Source: Verticillium longisporum
Taxonomy: Eukaryota; Ascomycota; Sordariomycetes; Glomerellales; Plectosphaerellaceae
Length of the DNA: 64,000 nt
Assembly (NCBI GenBank): GCA_019188255.1
Contig: JAETXT010000012.1
Location: 1-64,000 of the forward strand
Direction: 5' to 3'
The position numbers were made by a program, and so were the translations under genes. Positions 61,524 to 64,000 of the stretch are shown here, in pieces. How positions within the stretch are numbered: the first letter of the stretch is position 1; each line of letters starts with the position of its first letter. Under the pieces are notes generated by a model. The model did not search any database. It was not told where the DNA came from and saw only the letters and a program-made list of their open reading frames with translations.

Positions 61524-64000
61524 CTACGGTGTGCGTGGGCTATTGTTGATCGAATGAACGAAGACGGAAGCTGTCTGCCCGTTGAAATCCACGCTATCCA
61601 ATGATTCTTCCATCCGACTCGGGGTTAATGGCACAGTTTCAAAACCCTCCAACAGCTGGTGCTGGATGTCGTCGTCTTCATCCTGTGCTTCATTGTCGTC
61701 AACCATAGAACGCGACAAAATTAGTGGACTTCGCTTGGACGACCCCGAACCATTAGTTTTCTTGCTCGAACCCTTTGCTGAGGCTTGAGCCCGGTTGCTG
61801 GGCTCGGATGTCTGGGTTTCTGCTGCATTCTCTGGACTTTGGATTCGTTGAGGATGGCTTCGTGTGCTATATGGCTCTTGAGCGCCCATATCCGACAGAG
61901 GCGTGCTCTGCAGCCGACTGTGGTACCCAATGGGGCTGATGATGGATGGCGGCGAGCTTTCCTGGCCGTATTTCATTGTATTCGCCACATCGCTACTCTG
62001 GTGTATTTCTTCCAACCCAGCCGCCGCCGGGTTTTTTTTTCCCGTATTGGTGCTTTCAGCAGAACGAACGCGTGGCCGCTTGACTTGGTCGTGCGGGGAA
62101 GCTGCAAGCGCGTTGGTCTGACGGACGTTCATCGTACCAGTGCCGTATTCGCCCGTTGACCCAGGAGCCACGAGATCACCCGAAGACGACGGAGGGTTCC
62201 GCGGTACCAAGCTTATGTATTGGAGCGGGCTTGAAATGGATCGTGGTGATCCCTCGTCGAGAATCATATGGGGATGGGTGTCGTCGAGATTGGCGGGTCG
62301 GGGTCGTTTGCCCTGATGACCCATCGATGTAGGATGCCTAGTCTGTGCCTGGTATGGTGAAGGGCCTTCAGGATTGGTCGGCCTGGTTGTATTCGGCCGC
62401 GGCCGCTTGTTCTTGTGGCGGTGGCGCTGTGAGGTATCTCGAATCTCTACCTCGGATGACGAAGAGCGCCTGTGCTTGGATAGCCTCCAAGCAGCAAGAT
62501 CTCTTTCGTCACCTCTGAGATCGGAGTGGCGAAGCCGCTTGTCTCTGTGGCGGTGACGCTGTGAGGTATCTCGAATCTCTACCTCGGATGACGAAGAGCG
62601 CCTGTGCTTGGATAGCCTCCAAGCAGCAAGATCTCTTTCGTCACCTCTGAGATCGGAGTGGCGAAGCCGCTTGTCTCTGTGGCGGTGGCGCTGTGAGGTA
62701 TCTCGAATCTCTACCTCGGATGACGAAGAGCGCCTGTGCTTGGATAGCCTCCCAGCAGCAAGATCTCTTTCGTCACCTCTGAGATCGGAGTGGCGAAGCC
62801 GCTTGTCTCTGTGGCGGCGGCGCTGTGAGGTATCTCGAATCTCTACCTCGGATGACGAAGCGTGTCCGTGTTGGAATAATGAGAAATCCGACATCTCCAC
62901 GTCATAAGATGTGGAGGAATCGGACCTGATTAGCATTTCATTAGAATAAAGGTTAACAGTGGGAGAACGGCTCTCATTACGATACCGTGGTCCAGCACTG
63001 CGGGGGCGTACGTAACTGTCCAGGCTCACGTGCATCGGCGGCGCGCGGTCATCGACGCCCCATCGCAAGGTGCCGAAGAAAGAGGCGATCAAGTCTTGGA
63101 AGACAAAAGATGGTGCAAGACTTTTCTTTGTAGAACCTACAGGCGGGTTGGCAACCCAGAACCCGTCACGTTGTAGGGCCAACAAAGTCACGAGAGACGG
63201 CTTGCCGTATCGCCAATTCGCCGGCGTACTCATAGACCGCTGATTAACCGCCATGATGCCGCTCCACTGAGATGGTGAATTAATTCTACTTTGGTCGATT
63301 ATGCTGTGACGAAAGCCTAATATATCAGCGCGGCGGCAAAGCGCTTGCACAAAGGCATCATCGACGCGTGCCGCGATTGCGTTGCTGCCCACATTTGAAA
63401 GAGGAGCTTCGCGACTCAACCGAGGAAAGTGTCGTAGCGTGGGTAGAATCAAGCCCAGGAAGGCCGCCTCGGCGCACGGTGGACCGGTCAGGCGAGTATA
63501 AACACCTTCTTCGCATTCTGAGACCGGCGGCTGCGCATCATCCCAGAGCTCGCGAAGCGAACTGTACAGGGTCGGACGCTCAGCCCGAATCTCGCCGAAG
63601 CACCGTGGTGGATCGTATGATATACTGGTTTCAGTGCGATCAGCTAGCTCGGTGGCCTTGTCAGTCATGGACAGCGTGAAGATTGTCTTGAGGATTTTAG
63701 CGCCAATAGACAGATATTTCATGTTTCCGTCGAACAGCTCAAAGCTGCAGATGATTCCTCGGACCTTCAATATATTCCCCAGAATGACATCTCTCTCTGC
63801 CGAGTCTGTGACGTGGGGGAACAACTCGCCGTTGCTCATCTTAATCCGGATGAAATCGCGGTCGTCAGTGCTGGCGCATGGTGCTCTGCCTTGTAGCAGC
63901 CTGACAGATTGCAGGTCGAGGAGCGGTGGTAGGTGTGTCCCGCCTCTGAGAATATCTTCCCATACTTGATGCATCCGAATGAGGTACATCGCCACCATCT
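61524..64000 (-). CDS. DUF3723 protein (Starship cargo family), 5' end beyond the window
   Basis: More than 824 residues in one uninterrupted minus-strand frame ending at 61524. The start lies outside the window; the first visible residues, MYLIRMHQVWEDILRGGTHL, are inside the conserved domain. They are followed by LLQGRAPCASTDDRDFIRIK, MSNGELFPHVTDSAERDVIL, GIICSFELFDGNMKYLSIGA and GFRHSIIDQSRINSPSQWSG. These are the DUF3723 hallmarks: the GRAPCAS-D block, the G-x-LFP-x-V block and the KYL block. The second half is a long, low-complexity, Ser/Arg-rich tail with a 44-residue repeat encoded by the 132-bp DNA repeat at about 62410-62870. Biochemical function is unknown. DUF3723 genes are recurrent in Starship elements. 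Confidence 0.8.
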   Translation of the reverse strand, partial: MVAMYLIRMHQVWEDILRGGTHLPPLLDLQSVRLLQGRAPCASTDDRDFIRIKMSNGELFPHVTDSAERDVILGNILKVRGIICSFELFDGNMKYLSIGAKILKTIFTLSMTDKATELADRTETSISYDPPRCFGEIRAERPTLYSSLRELWDDAQPPVSECEEGVYTRLTGPPCAEAAFLGLILPTLRHFPRLSREAPLSNVGSNAIAARVDDAFVQALCRRADILGFRHSIIDQSRINSPSQWSGIMAVNQRSMSTPANWRYGKPSLVTLLALQRDGFWVANPPVGSTKKSLAPSFVFQDLIASFFGTLRWGVDDRAPPMHVSLDSYVRPRSAGPRYRNESRSPTVNLYSNEMLIRSDSSTSYDVEMSDFSLFQHGHASSSEVEIRDTSQRRRHRDKRLRHSDLRGDERDLAAGRLSKHRRSSSSEVEIRDTSQRHRHRDKRLRHSDLRGDERDLAAWRLSKHRRSSSSEVEIRDTSQRHRHRDKRLRHSDLRGDERDLAAWRLSKHRRSSSSEVEIRDTSQRHRHKNKRPRPNTTRPTNPEGPSPYQAQTRHPTSMGHQGKRPRPANLDDTHPHMILDEGSPRSISSPLQYISLVPRNPPSSSGDLVAPGSTGEYGTGTMNVRQTNALAASPHDQVKRPRVRSAESTNTGKKNPAAAGLEEIHQSSDVANTMKYGQESSPPSIISPIGYHSRLQSTPLSDMGAQEPYSTRSHPQRIQSPENAAETQTSEPSNRAQASAKGSSKKTNGSGSSKRSPLILSRSMVDDNEAQDEDDDIQHQLLEGFETVPLTPSRMEESLDSVDFNGQTASVFVHSINNSPRTP
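62410..62870. repeat. 132-bp tandem repeat inside the DUF3723 gene
   Basis: Equivalent points (GCTGTGAGGTATCTCGAATC) recur at 62426, 62558, 62690 and 62822, an exact 132-bp step, for a little over three copies with few base differences. Each encodes 44 residues beginning SSSSEVEIRDTSQR. Confidence 0.95.

Noticed and set aside
62374..62907. Plus-strand Ser/Leu/Arg repeat frames
   Set aside because: Antisense to the 132-bp repeat of the DUF3723 gene.

Overview
The window looks like nuclear DNA of a filamentous ascomycete (Pezizomycotina). The genes carry short GT-AG introns of about 42-77 nt. The families are typical of these fungi: Zn2Cys6 and bZIP regulators, an SRPK-like kinase, a FunK1 kinase relic, a fungal OTT_1508 deaminase, and DUF3435 and DUF3723 proteins. 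No tRNA, rRNA or CRISPR array was recognised.

Layout. 0.9-2.0 kb: a PAQR (adiponectin-receptor/Izh type) membrane protein. 2.8-4.1 kb: a probable inactive Ulp1-like protease. 5.0-7.7 kb: a DUF3435 tyrosine recombinase, the family of Starship 'captains'. 9-18 kb: sparse accessory DNA with an unknown gene, three small Zn2Cys6 regulators, a bZIP fragment and a Doc/Fic gene with an in-frame stop. 19.3-22.8 kb: a J-domain/coiled-coil/zinc-ribbon gene divergent from an OTT_1508 deaminase. 24-29 kb: a possible uracil-DNA-glycosylase-like gene, a small unknown gene, an SRPK-like kinase and a broken FunK1 kinase. 30,164-35,688: a complete, very young Ty1/copia retrotransposon with apparently identical 226-bp LTRs, a 4-bp target duplication and an unusual tRNA-fragment-like primer site. 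37.5-46.5 kb: a MADS-like gene, two transthyretin/5-hydroxyisourate-hydrolase-like genes lacking a catalytic histidine, a BRCT gene and several unknown genes. 47.6-55.8 kb, all on the minus strand: a zinc-finger/coiled-coil gene, a multipass membrane protein, a large NTPase-like/RING/degenerate-patatin gene and a cysteine-rich single-pass membrane protein. 57.2-60.4 kb: a fourth Zn2Cys6 regulator and a second BRCT gene. 61.5-64 kb: a DUF3723 gene with a 132-bp tandem repeat that runs off the right edge.

How it fits together. A DUF3435 recombinase, a DUF3723 gene, a patatin-family gene and a crowd of accessory and decaying genes in one block match the known content of Starship giant transposons. 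The block may be all or part of such an element. The borders are not proved, and the copia element would be a later insertion.

Two sequence-wide signals matter for any reader. First, ten genes change frame at a short homopolymer, where one base more or less restores the family motif; this suggests residual assembly indels, although true decay cannot be excluded. Second, several in-frame stops are of the kind made by C-to-T change (CAA/CAG/CGA to TAA/TAG/TGA), as expected from RIP or deamination.
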